Origin: Riptortus pedestris
Taxonomy: Eukaryota; Arthropoda; Insecta; Hemiptera; Alydidae
Direction: 5' to 3'
Length of the DNA stretch: 64,000 nt
NCBI GenBank assembly: GCA_019009955.1
Contig: CM032233.1
Coordinates: 89,944,001-90,008,000 of the forward strand
The position numbers and the translations under genes were made by a program. Below the pieces are notes generated by a model. It was not told where the DNA came from and ran no database searches. It was given only the letters and a program-made list of their open reading frames with translations. Below are positions 48,441 through 59,961 of the stretch, one piece after another. The number at the start of each line of letters is the position of its first letter. Position 1 is the first letter of the stretch.

Positions 48441-50352
48441 TACGATGTAAAATACAATTAAAAGTCAAATATTAAGATAGTAGATGGCTATAGTTAGTCG
48501 TGGATAGTCTAAGGGTTTGACTGAGTTGTTGGGCATCGGTGAAGAAAAAGATCTTGTGTGTGTATTATAGAAGTTTCACTACACTATGCAGCCTTCATCA
48601 GCCAGTCCATTTTAGTTTAAGTCAAGTTGGGTAGACTACGAAATAACTAGTGAGGGTTGAAACTGCAACGGTAATCAAACCTAGAGTAGATAATACTTAG
48701 TCCACCCCACTTTTCATCTACAAGTGCCCGAGCTGAAGAAGACTGCCAATTATAGTCTTAACTTCCTATAATAAACGAACTCCTTTCCAGGCAAGTGTTT
48801 TCTTACTTTTCGTCAATCTAGCCAATTCCCAACAATCCTTCCACCCAGTTATATATTAAGCCCTCTGTAGACTGCCGATAAAATAACTAATTAGTGACGT
48901 TATTTGACCGTCGAGTTGCATCAGCTCGTGTTGATAGTCAGAATGTATCACATTCCTCCATGAACGTTAATATTTATTGATTTCGTCAGGTAAGTGATGC
49001 ACTCTCCCATTAATTTCTGTAGATCGTGAGGTCTTATATAATATGTCTACCTGTCTGGCCATCATTATGATTTATATTAATTGAAATGTTATTTTATGAA
49101 ACTTGGAATATAATTTCTCGCCGTAATTAATATGTTATAATTCCTCGACCACCATAACCAAGGGAACGGAGGTTTTGGTAATAAAAAATTGCCAATTTGT
49201 CCAATCGTGTAAGAAGGACGTTTATCATAAAACCATCTACAAAATGCATCTAATAATACTTTTTGATCAGACACATAGAATGCGATATATTTACATGTGA
49301 TTAGACAACCAGTACACTATCTCTTTAAACTCCCCCGCTCTCAATCCTACGGTTATGGAATGTCGAGTAGCTATAAATATTTTGATGAGATTGAAATCGA
49401 AGACTTTACATTTGTTTTGTGAGATTTAACGAAAATTTTACGAAGTCTTCATCAGTACTAAATGTTCCAATAGTTTGAGAAGGAAAATAAATTACATATT
49501 TGTTGAAATTACATTTTTGTTATCTATGCAACACATTATTTATCTAATTACGGTCGCAGTAAGCTAAGACATATATGATGTACATTATTATTTGAAACTT
49601 AACTACGCTAAGTAATTTAGGAAATATTGAATAAGTAAATGCAGAAGGAAATTCAATGAGTACTGAAAGTAACTGCAACGGGAATATTTTGTTGTAATTA
49701 CAAATTTTAGTCTTTATTCAAATATATAATTACATTGTAAGTGATGTCCTCGGGTATGATTTCTTGAGATTTATTTTTTTTTTATTAGCACTTGTACTTC
49801 AGTTGTAATGGCTTATAAACTTCTAAAACACGTGTCAGTAACTCTTTGCGAGAACTTAAATTACTTGATTCAGCCACCGAATTGTTTGAAATCGAGAATT
49901 GTGCTATTTCAGGGGTTTATTATATTTAAAAGAAGAAAAAAAATGTTTAGTTATAGCCAAACGATGTGAAGGTCATGCTCTAGGATCACTTTATTCTGAT
50001 TTTATCTACTGAGTGTACTCGCTAGCTTAAATTGTATCGTCATTTCCTAAGTTTTAAGGTAATTATTACTTTTATAAATGTTCAAAAAATCATACATACA
50101 CTTATTTCATCCTTACATATGCTAATCGAGCTAGACAAAAGTTCATGAAAAGTATACATTTTGCAACTCAGTGTGTTTCTTGATATAGTTTTACAATCTG
50201 TACCATCCTACGAGTCTCTAGAGCTCTCAAAAGTTTATTTATTTTATTAAAAAGTCCTAATATTTTTTCACGTAATTGGGCTCCAGAAAACAACACTGTA
50301 AACATGAAACCTGCTTAAACGTCCTAAACGTAAATACCGTTTAAAAAATAAA
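48441..50352. other. Unassigned AT-rich DNA
   Basis: No gene, RNA or element boundary recognised. Confidence 0.4.
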
Positions 50353-50700
50353 ACTGATTTATTTTGGAATAATTTTATGATTACTTGAAAGAGTGTAGTA
50401 ATAATCGGACGTGTTAATTATAATAGTTCGTTCCATGAACGTAGCTATTTACGAAAGGACAAGATTTGTTGGCATAGATTTTAAAAACATCTTTGCGTCT
50501 ATGATTACATCCCAAAATGCATAAAAAGTAGAAGTTTGAAAATTACACAATCTCTTTTAATACACGTGTTGTTTAAAGCAGATACTTAACCTACTTAGTT
50601 TTTTACCTCTGATCTTACTTATTGTTTCATCTTGCAAGTAAGTTTCTTCATAATCTCTAGATAATCTACCAAGCTTTCTAAGAAAAACAATTTACTAGGT
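50353..50700 (+). repeat. Dispersed repeat E, copy 2
   Basis: The direct copy of 47757-48055, longer by small insertions, including a repeated taatct motif near 50653. Its partner lies 2.6 kb upstream. The pair could be a segmental duplication or two insertions of an unnamed element. Confidence 0.85.
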
Positions 50701-51984
50701 CATGAATAACTATGTTGTATTGCTATGTCAAGCTTTCTAGTTTTTAATTTATGTCTCATCACTGCTTTCAAATTAGAATTTTCTGGTTCTTATATTCAGT
50801 GGCGTACCGGCAACCCTATATTATTGTAGTAAAATAGCCACATTTAAGAATTATTTACATAAGTCATAGTATGACCTATTTTATTGCTCGAATAAAAATA
50901 ATCCTTCAGCAGATATATACATTTTCTTTTTAGGACCTATTGATCGTTTCTAAATTTGACACTTAATAAATAAAATTTACGTCTCTTGACGGAAGTCGAA
51001 GATGATTGGAGAGGGCCAGGTCCTACAAAGACTGTAGTTATGGCGCACAGTCGTAATTGATTGAAAATTGATGTTAAAAAATGTTTGCTGATATATAACT
51101 AATTTCGGAGATAAAGTAATGTCCTTCAATTTTTTATTATATACTTTTCTCTAATTCATATAATAAAAGCGCTGTTATTATTTTTACAGTAAAACCCCAC
51201 TTATAATCATGAGATTTTTACTTTTAGCTATTGTATAACAAAACACCATATGCCAAGAATAATATTCAAGTTTCTTTGCATATGGTGTTTTCTAAGAGAG
51301 AAATAGAGAATAAAATGAGGACTTTATCTGTCTTTTATTTAATGAATATTCTATGATAAAAATGTATTTCATGATAAATTATCTATTATTTTATCGGATG
51401 GATACCGATTAGGAGGTCCCTATAATTCAAGTATTCTATAGTTATATTTCTCTAACAACAAAGTTTGGATACGTCTGAAACGTGTATAGCGAGTGCTGTG
51501 TATTTTGAACAATATGTTCTGTTCTGTACTTGTAAGTGATTTACCAATCCTAGTCCGTCTCTCGTGAATAGTAAGAAGGCTACAGTGACCCCAGTTTTTT
51601 TGGGAGGGCTCAGTGCGTCGTTACGTGACCTCAAGGTAGCATGCCTCCAGGCTTAAACAGAGGACCTACAAAGTACAATTTCTTCCTTACTACGTTCTTT
51701 ATTTTTTTTTGTCGCATGTTTCGTGCCTTATTAACACCTCTTTAAAAGCATCTTATAATAATGAGGTCTTCTGTTCAACAAGAAGACGCGAGAGCGTTCT
51801 GTATGTACAGCAAGGATGTGACACGCCCCAATAAAAGTGTCGAACATAAGACGTGTTAGAAGTATACGATTCCTTTTCCCCACCCTCTATCCTCCCATCT
51901 CTCTTCGCCGATTTTGATTAAAAACTCACAACTAGGTTGATAACAGTCCCAAAAATCAAATTTCAACATTCTAAAACCATTCGT

Positions 51985-52112
51985 TTTTGAGGACTTCACG
52001 CCGAAATTAGCCAAAATGGGTTCACAAAAGGGAGAACTCCGTTGAAATTTGAACGGTGTAAATTTTTGCGATTACAATACTTAAATTATTTCGTACAAGG
52101 AAGTAAATACAG
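51985..52112 (+). repeat. Dispersed repeat D, copy 2
   Basis: Shares cttcacgccgaaattagcc, ttccgttgaaat-type words and the aaggaagtaaatac end with copy 1 at 48295-48440. Confidence 0.55.
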
Positions 52113-52860
52113 GGAAATCTTATTACTTCTATTGGATGAACATTAATGTTACTGAAGTTTATATCTGAATTACAATCCATAGCGTTAAAATAAGTATTAA
52201 CCATATTTGCCTTGCTTTTTCCCAGCGATGTTTATTAAAGGCTTAAATTAATGACTGCAATAAAAATCATTATATTTAACGAATATAAATTTGCCGGCAA
52301 TGCAGTTGGGATTTATTTAATAAAATACAGTTTCAGTGTGGGAAAACTGTAAATAATAATTATTGTGTATAATTATACATCTCGCATAAAATATAGCATT
52401 ATAATTACATACTTTAATGTAATGTTTTAAGTTAAGTTCTCAACAATCTTCCCACGTGTTCGAAGTTATGGAGCCAGAGCCAGTGTTGAGCTGAGATAAA
52501 TTTAAATAGGAAGGCTCTTGTTAGTATCGACATTGTTTCGAAATATCGCATGTCAATTAAATCCTTGATGACCGCTTGAAATGCGATAATGAAATTGGAC
52601 ATATGTACTTTCATTGACGTCCGTACGTTTTTATAAGACTCTTGGCTTATAATTTCATTATATGTTTTAAGTGATGTTGTAAAAATGATTGCTATATTGC
52701 GAGGCATGGTACTTTTTTCCCCCTTCTAATTTACTTTATAATCCTTTTCTTAATTGAATTACCGTTGAGTTTAATTAGTGCAGGTGCTTTAAAACGACAA
52801 TAAGAGAAGTACCGTTTAAATCCAACTGTAGAAGAAATATGAAAAGACATAAAAAAATAA

Positions 52861-53052
52861 ATGAGTTCATGTGAAGAGGAACTTGTTGTTCAGGGAAGTA
52901 CATTTCTATCATTACAGCTCGGCTCACATATACCCTCGAGTGTACAGTATTTTTTTTTAGGTAAAAAAGAGATGGACGATGATTTTGATGAAACGTTCTG
53001 GCTTACTGATGACAGTAAACAAGAAAGTACGAATAACTCGGCTAATACTTGA
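52861..53052 (+). CDS. Small ORF or terminal exon candidate, unknown protein
   Basis: A 63-codon frame starts MSSCEEELVV and ends in an acidic, polar stretch (DDDFDETFWLTDDSKQ) before a TGA. A pyrimidine tract and AG (about 52950-52960) just before the acidic part would make a good splice acceptor, leaving a terminal exon of about 90 bases. Composition is more protein-like than other frames of the window. I recognise no family and see no partner exons. Confidence 0.2.
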   Translation: MSSCEEELVVQGSTFLSLQLGSHIPSSVQYFFLGKKEMDDDFDETFWLTDDSKQESTNNSANT

Positions 53053-53114
53053 GTTCCGGAAAACATTCACAGAACAACAATAGTAGAGCATCCATAGTGA
53101 AACAAGATTGGCAC

Positions 53115-53769
53115 TATAACATTTTACGGTTCAACTTAAAATAGCAGAGATATTTCGAATTTTCGAATTGTCATCTCTCCTCTAAACCACCACTATTCGC
53201 TCCACTTAAATATGATCTTTACTGTTGACTGAAACGGTGCAATATCGAGTATGTTATACATGAAATAAATATTTTCTAATTAAGGAGGAAAAATCTTAAT
53301 TGATGATGCCATCACAACATATTTGCATGTATCTCACAAAATAAAAGTTCAATGAAAACCACATTTGGTATTTAACCATGGAATGGCAATGGTTCATGAT
53401 ATAACAGCTTTTAGTTAATGTGACATGAGTAGGAGTGGGAGTTTACTAGAGGCCGGAAACTGAAATATGGAAATATCTCGGTTAATACTTAATATAGAGA
53501 AAATATGTATATAATAACATTTAAGAAACATTATATTTGCAATAAGATTGAGTCAATACATTTTTTCGATCCAAAGCATAACATCTGAGCTATTATAAAT
53601 TTTCAACTTCTCCCCCCCTAAACCCCCCCCCCCGCCCCTCCGACTAGTCCAATTTTAGCCGTTAACGAACTTCACCTTCAGTTTTATATAAAACATTTAA
53701 ATAACAAGTTTGGTAACGATAAGATAAAATTTGCGACCGCTAGAGCGATAACAGACAAATATATATATA
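53115..53769 (-). mobile_element. Family H copy, interior half, interrupted in its TA tract
   Basis: The minus strand carries module blocks and a C-rich (minus: G-rich) tract at 53610-53642, then the complement of gctagagcgataacagacaa and the first TA units (53758-53769). The element resumes at 54135 beyond an inserted foldback element. Confidence 0.85.
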
Positions 53770-54066
53770 ATTGTGCTGATGTTTTCGACCAGGTTGTATT
53801 TATATAGCGTGTGATATTCTTCTCGGAGTTTTGGTCAATGTTGGTGAAATAAATCTTATATCTTATATAGATTATTTAGTCTTGGTAAGTAATAATAAGG
53901 AAAAAACACCCTTTTACAATAATATATAATAACAAAGTGCAATATTATAAAGTAGTACATGTAATTTTACAGCCCTGAAGAAGAGAAAATAAAGATTCTC
54001 GAAATATTGGCATAAACTAAGATTTATTTCACCAACATTGACCAAAACTCCGAGAAGAATATCACA

Positions 54067-54068
<2 letters not shown>
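53770..54068 (+). mobile_element. Foldback element, family B copy 2, nested in family H
   Basis: The same design as 14424-14747: an asymmetric tcgaccagg extension, a left arm starting near 53810 with ggagttttggtcaatgttgg, a spacer, and a right arm ending in aatatcacacc at 54068. TA repeats flank both sides and the family H element continues beyond each. The left arm has lost most of its hammerhead-like word; the right arm keeps it. Confidence 0.85.
53972..54011 (+). ncRNA. Hammerhead-ribozyme-like motif in family B copy 2
   Basis: GCC, CTGAAGA (53975-53981), one A, GAGAA, 8-base loop, TTCTC, GAAA (54001-54004), TATT, GGC (54009-54011). Stem I is GCC/GGC here and GTC/GGC in copy 1, so pairing is kept by a wobble in one copy. 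The core is unchanged between copies. Confidence 0.45.

Positions 54069-54134
<66 letters not shown>
54069..54134. repeat. (TA)n microsatellite
   Basis: About 33 TA units between the foldback element and the left end of the interrupted family H copy. Confidence 0.95.
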
Positions 54135-54139
<5 letters not shown>

Positions 54140-54262
54140 GAACAAACCTCATTTTCGCCATCTCCGGGGTAGGATCGATAGACATTTGAAGAAACATTTC
54201 GAAAATCGCGTCATGAGTACGACCTCAATAGCTGATTTCCCTTAAGGGACGTCTGCTAAAAG
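54135..54262 (-). mobile_element. Family H left end, completing the interrupted copy
   Basis: It carries attttgaacaaacctcattt, taggatcgatagacatttga and the near-perfect palindrome gatttcccttaagggacg, ending ctgctaaaag at 54262. Together with 53115-53769 it forms one element with a (TA)n core. Confidence 0.85.
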
Positions 54263-56228
54263 ATAGTATTTCCGTATATCTTTCAATGACAAGTCACTTG
54301 GTTGAAAGAAGCTGTAAAGTGGCTACCTTCTGCCTTATTTTATTTGAAATCTTCTGTGTGCTCCCCAATTCAAGTTACTAGTTTGCCTGCATACAATACA
54401 ACTGTTCAATAAAAAGTCCTTAATTAAAGCAACTGACAATTATTTTAGCAGATGTATGCTTTTGATGCCGTATTGCAAACGTAAAAAAAATAACTTGATA
54501 CTAATCAATCGTTCTATTTATTTTTCTCATTACTGTCTAGTTAGATATTTAATCTCGTGACTGTGCCTATATAACTCCTTCGCAGTTATGGTACACATTA
54601 AAATGGAACGATAACCTTTACGTCCGATACACTTGCCTCGATATTTTTAATCTCAGTAGGTCGTTGACACTCACAACGAGGAAAAACTTCTCAGCTTTAT
54701 AGTTTAAATATCATCATATCAATATATAAATGAAAATAAAGCAGTTAGTGTAAACATTTCAAAACATTGTGTTATACAAACTATATAGTATAAGCAGATA
54801 AAATTGAATTCAGCCATTCAACTAATCACAATTTTGAAAAAAGATTCAGGTAATGTTATTTTTATAGAATTCTTAACGGCAGCCTTCCAACGATATATTA
54901 TTGTATTGAGGGACCTCAAAAAAAGGTTCCAAACTCGCTTCCCCATTTATACAAAGTGAAATTTCGAGAAATTAATTAATCAGTTATAAATCATCCTTGA
55001 GATACAAGAAAGTATGGACTATATTTTTAGCGGGGGTGTGGTAGGGGGAGAGGGAAACAATATGTCATACAATGAATTAGAAAATGAAATACAAAATTAA
55101 CACTCTAAAACCTCAGAAATGGTAAACAATGTTTCACCTGCGGTGGAAAAATGGAGTATAACCATCTTATAAAATACTACCTGACTGGGGTACGTCCACA
55201 TCATGAATTTAAATCCAGCCATGATTCCAAGGTATATGGACATTCCGATTAACCTCTTTGTACAAGAGCATATGAAGAAAACAGCCTCTGATAATGAAAG
55301 CTAAAATGTGCAAATAGTATTACCCAAGTAAAAACAGAGTTTTTGTACAAAATCATATGCGGCAAAAGTAGCAGTGCAATACCTGAATTCCGTTCGAAAT
55401 TTGCAAGGTTTCATCAATTAATAATCCAGTATAGCTGTACGTTGCAATCAAAGCGAATTTTTTTTTTCCAAATACGTTTAATCACCATAAATGGTCGCTC
55501 AGCAGATTGGGGACTGTCTGGTGCGTTATTTTGTGCATAGGCCAGCAGTTGACACACAAAATTTATGCCGTTTACGCAACGCTAAGGTATTTATTATAAT
55601 CACTGAATTCCATCATTCCAAAACGACCACGTTGTTACTCATTGTGTTATTTGTGCATAGATTATTTTGTTCAATACTTATTTATCATTTGAAAAATCAA
55701 AAGTTGGGGAACAGTATTGGTTTTGTATGGAAAATTATTGATTTTTAGACAAATATACAGTAACTTGCCTATCACAGTTAATTACCGAAAGCCTGCACAC
55801 AAATTACTCCTATATTCAGAGTGTTTCATGAAAAAATGACAATACGTTTGGGGCCTGGATAGAACTCAGCTCAAGGCCGTTCAAAGAAGATTACATACTG
55901 ATTTCTGTGGTAGTTAAAATAATTTTTATTTTATTTTAGTGACACACCCTACATATTATGTTCAATTACTTCTCGTACAAGATACCACCAATTTCGTAGA
56001 GATTTACGGCCTTCCAAAGAATCTGAAGCTTTTCAATGAAACTGAACGTGTAGAACCCAATAGTTTTATTAAATGTCTGTAGTAGCTCACTCAATCAATT
56101 TTCGAGTTCAACGTTTGGGATTGCTTCATTTCATGAAGTATCGAGGTAAAAACATTATTGAGAAATAAAAGTTTGGGGGTTGCTGAAGACTCATAATCCA
56201 TGTTTATTTATTAACATTCGTTTTTACA

Positions 56229-56230
<2 letters not shown>
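54263..56230. other. Unassigned AT-rich DNA
   Basis: Two overlapping plus-strand frames (55343-55540 and 55491-55748) show no recognisable domain. No other signal. Confidence 0.35.

Positions 56231-56284
<54 letters not shown>
56231..56284. repeat. (TA)n microsatellite, downstream border of a LINE fragment
   Basis: About 27 TA units. The minus-strand LINE frame stops being recognisable exactly here. Confidence 0.95.
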
Positions 56285-56287
<3 letters not shown>

Positions 56288-56727
56288 AGTTGTATTGACT
56301 CTTTCTTAGTTTTCGGTATAGTCTTTTAACCTTTTTCCTGGATTCTCTACAGTCATAGGTAAACCATGGTTTGTCCTCTCTTTATCCATTGTGCGTGTTT
56401 ATTCTGACTAAACCTTTACTATCCATAGCAGTTCTTCTCAGTGTAGAAATGAAATTGATGTGTAGTTCTTCAGGATCATCACTATTAAAATAAAGCTGGT
56501 CGCTTTTTGCAAATAGTTCAATGAAAGACGGTAATTTATCGTACCTCCAATGCATTATTTTAGTCTTTCCCTCCATGCTGACATTGGTATGATGTTTACA
56601 AACATTTTGCTTTCCGTCCAAAAACAGCTTTATGATCAAATATATCGGAGAGACTAACAATTTCAAAGTCCCTAACAATTGGGATGGCTATATGATTTAC
56701 TAAGGCTAAGTCTATGATACTCATGCC
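56285..56727 (-). pseudogene. LINE ORF2 fragment: end of APE endonuclease and linker
   Basis: The first minus-strand part (56727 to about 56630) encodes SIIDLALVN, then RDFEIVSLSDIFDHKAV, fitting the endonuclease C-terminus with its conserved Asp-His (here SDIFDH rather than SDH). A frameshift near 56630 leads into a frame with MHWRYDKLPSFIELF. After a stop at 56382 the same frame resumes with KPWFTYDCRESRKKVKRLYR, the well-known linker before the reverse transcriptase in jockey/CR1/I-type LINEs. One frameshift, one stop and truncation at both sides by (TA)n make it a dead fragment. It need not belong to the same LINE family as 8379-9585. Confidence 0.8.
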
Positions 56728-56748
56728 TATATATATATATATATATAC
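56728..56748. repeat. Short (TA)n, upstream border of the LINE fragment
   Basis: About 9-10 TA units; with 56231-56284 it brackets the LINE fragment on both sides. Confidence 0.85.
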
Positions 56749-57062
56749 TATCGAAAATATAATGAGTCATTCTGAGGCATACATTTGCATTGGTTTGTTA
56801 AATAAAAAACATGACATCAAACTCGAAAATAGTATTGTATTAAAGGCAAATTCAAGGAAAACATTTATTTTAAATACAAAATTAAATAATATTTATCATT
56901 ATTTAAAATAGATAACTAATGGTAGCCATTATAAAATCAACAATAAGATTTATTTCTTCTGATGATAATAAAATCTTCTTTTGATTTACAATAAACAAAT
57001 AAGAAAAGTCTTAATTTCAATGAAAAGTATTACCGTTGGAAAAATTACAATTTCATCATAGC
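56749..57062. other. Unassigned AT-rich DNA
   Basis: Nothing recognisable. Confidence 0.4.
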
Positions 57063-57635
57063 TTTTAGTAGATTTCCCTCAAGGGAAATCAGCTATTGAG
57101 GTTGTACTCATGACGGAATTTTCGAAACTTTTCTTCAAATGTCCATCGATCCTACTTAGTAGATGACGAAAATGAGGTCCGTTCAAAACTGTATATATAT
57201 ATATATTTGTCTGTTAACGCTCTAGCGGTCGCAATTTTTGTTTGATCGTTACGAAACTCGATATTTAGTCGTTTTATGTAAAAAAAAGAACAAGTTCGTT
57301 AAAGGCTGAAATCGGACCAGTGGGAGGGGAGGGGGTTTAGAGGGGAGGATTTTCGAAGATTCAAAATATGTCTGTTACTGTACGTCGGATAGAAAAATTG
57401 TACAGAATCAATCTTATTGCAAATTAAATTTACTATAAATATTGTTCTGTACATTTATTCTCTATCTTGAATATTAACCGAAATATTTGCATTTATTAAA
57501 TATGGGCGGCTAACGGACGAGTGACTTTCCCGCCAAAAGCTAATTTCCTTAACTACTCGGCTCTCGTGAAATTACTCTATTGTAAAACTTCACGTGGGAA
57601 ATCTGCTTAGTTTACGCAGCCCCTGCGTGACGGAC
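57063..57635 (+). mobile_element. Complete family H element, about 573 bp (reference copy)
   Basis: The left end ttttagtagatttccc continues into its mirrored half gggaaatcagc. A short TA core lies at 57192-57206. Module 1 has a ttaacgctctagcggtc start, a G-rich tract and an atatttgcattt end. A cggctctcgtg segment follows, then the subterminal repeat gggaaatctgc (inverse of the left-end gcagatttccc), a perfect 6-bp hairpin acgcag/ctgcgt with loop ccc (57614-57628), and gacggac before a T run. No open frame. A subterminal inverted repeat, a 3' hairpin, a microsatellite core and a T-rich junction are the marks of Helentron-associated INE-1/HINE elements. Confidence 0.85.
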
Positions 57636-57639
57636 TTTT

Positions 57640-58062
57640 TTTTTTTTTCTTTTTCTTTTTGTATATTATTAGTAAGATTACTAACACTAAGTGGGCAAGA
57701 CTCAGGCTAAAATATGTATATATCAGCCAATAAAATCTATCTAACTTCTCAGAGATTCGTTATAAATCTGTTTGAACAGCCAGCTGGAATGGACGATGGG
57801 AGAAGATGTTGGGGAATTGTGGGAGAGAAACGGAGACTGAGGGGTGGTTGATGGGGATGGTGCCCTTCGATTGTTACAGTCACAAAAACATTGTGATAGT
57901 TATGTACAGGTACTGGGAGACCTCTCGGCCATCACTTACACCACCCGGTCCCCGATGCATTCCTCCAGCTCCTACCAATTGTTCGACTCGACTCCATTAC
58001 GGAGCCCAATATAAGAATTTCTTGGGATGGGGAGGGGGGCGCGGCTCACATTGACTTTGGGA
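57640..58062. other. Spacer of mixed composition between two family H copies
   Basis: It begins with a T-rich run. 57780-58050 is more GC-rich and includes an 82-codon frame (57806-58054) with no recognised domain. A G-rich stretch (ggggaggggggcgcgg) ends it. Confidence 0.35.
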
Positions 58063-58187
58063 TATTTAGCATATTTTCCCTAAGGGAAAGCGGCTATATA
58101 GGTCGTACTCATGACGCTATTTTCGAAATATTTCTTCAAATGTCCATCGATCCTACCCACGAGATGACGAAAATGAAGTCCGTTCAA

Positions 58188-58230
<43 letters not shown>

Positions 58231-58631
58231 CCTGTTGCCGCTCTAGCGGTCGCAATTTTTGTTTAATCGTTACCAAACTCGATATTTAAACGTTTTATGC
58301 AAAAAGACAGATCAAGTTCGTTAATGGCTGAAATCGGACGAGTGGGAGGTGGGGGTTTAGAGGGGGGATTTTCGAAAATTCGAAATATCTCCGTTACCAT
58401 ACGTCGGATCAAAACTTTGCATAGAACTAATCGTATTGCAAATTAAATGTACTATAAATATTGTTCTATACATTTATTCTCTGTCTTGAATATTAACCGA
58501 GATATTTGCGTTTTTATTAAATTTGGGCCGATAACGGATGAGTGTTTCCCACCAAAAGCTAGTTCGGCCCTTTGCCGCAACTGTTCGGCTCTCGTAAGGA
58601 GATTTCTCTATTGTATAACTTCGTGACGGAC
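58063..58631 (+). mobile_element. Family H element with a deleted right terminus, about 569 bp
   Basis: It is closely similar to 57063-57635 through the left end, TA core (about 58193-58226) and module 1. Near the right end the subterminal repeat and hairpin are missing: sequence jumps from ttgtataacttc to gtgacggac. Such a copy shows which part may be dispensable or was lost after insertion. Confidence 0.85.
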
Positions 58632-59296
58632 TTTTTTTGTAAATGTGTTAAAATTTATCAGTTGTTGAATAGCTCGTAGGAAAAATTGCTGAGCTTATTC
58701 TGCACCTGTGTGAGGAGGTTTTTAAAATTATTTTTATTACCATGTACGAAGCACAGGAATCGCACTCGAGAAAATTTACAGATTTCAACGAAATTATCCG
58801 TTTTAGCCCACCTTGAGTCTAGTTTGGCACATGACGTCTGTACTTATGCCCTAATTACTCATAAACGACAAGCCGACTCCGAAGACGATGTGTTCTTTCC
58901 ACTGTTGAAGTTTAGAATATTTGATATATAGAACTGTAGTAATACTCAGTTGGGCTGATCCCCTTTTGACTAAAATTGACTAATGGGGTGAGTGGGAGAG
59001 GTTTAGGGCAATGCGAAAATAATAAATTGCAAATGTCTTCGCAAATATTATACGAGTATATGCAGAAGATTTCTATGGAATATTCTTCCTCTATAAACTA
59101 TTAGTATAGTGTTGAGTAATGGCTAGAGAACGGGTAATAAGGTAGCTCAGCCCTGTCAGTCTATAAATTATGCTCTTTAACATTAATCGATCCGATGTCT
59201 TCAACCGGGATTCCGTATATCACTTTCAACTGAAAGAACTTCACTTATTTAATTTAATAGGAGTACATGGAAGTCATGTGGTTTTCACATTAAGAT
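58632..59296. other. Unassigned DNA
   Basis: An 81-codon frame (58686-58931) has no recognised domain. No element ends seen. Confidence 0.35.
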
Positions 59297-59961
59297 TTAA
59301 GCAGATTTGCCGAAAATGAAATAAGCTATTCAGTTTGTACCCATGACGGGATTTTCGACTCGAGATATAAGCGTTTTGTGAAAATTAAGATCAAGTTCAT
59401 TAACGGCTTAGAGGGGGGAATATTGGAAAGTCGAAACTTTACCCGTTATTATACATCGGGTCGAAATATTGTATAGAACCAATCTTATTGTAAATTTAAT
59501 TGCCTATAAGTGTTGTTATAAACATATTTTCTCTAATATGAATATTAACCGAGATATTGGAATGTTTTAGTTTTCAGCCTTCAGTAAACCCCCACTCCTA
59601 CTCATATCGTGATAATAATAAACTGTTATAACATGAACCTCTTTATTCTAATCTTAAATACCAAATATTGTTTTCATGATACCTTTATTATGCGAGATAC
59701 ATGCAAATATATATATGGGATTCGAAAATTCAAAATATCTGCGTTATTATGAGTTGGATCGAAAAATGTTATATAACCAATCTTGTAAAAATATTGATGT
59801 TCTACAATTGTTGCTCTATGAATTTTTTGTAACTGAAATATTAAGAGAGTAATTCGTAATTTTTGGTTTTCAGTCCACATATGTGGTGAGTTGAGGTCAC
59901 AAGAGCGTTATAACAACACGTGGGAAGTCTTCTTAGTTTACGCCGCCCCTGCGTGACGGAC
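59297..59961 (+). mobile_element. Family H element with both modules and no TA core, about 665 bp
   Basis: The left end has a decayed palindrome and catgacgggattttcg, which joins directly to actcgagatataagcg of module 1: the TA core and its flanks are deleted. Module 1 runs to about 59700 and module 2 (gagttggatcgaaaaatgtt) to 59880. The right end is gtgggaagtcttc, a hairpin with one change (acgccgcccctgcgt) and gacggac at 59961. Confidence 0.8.

Noticed and set aside
50797..50820. hAT-like end cagtggcgtacc
   Set aside because: No inverted partner or 8-bp duplication was found; a lone match of this length is not enough.
52432..52707. 91-codon minus-strand frame
   Set aside because: Composition is somewhat protein-like, but there is no known motif, no coding neighbours and no repeat support.
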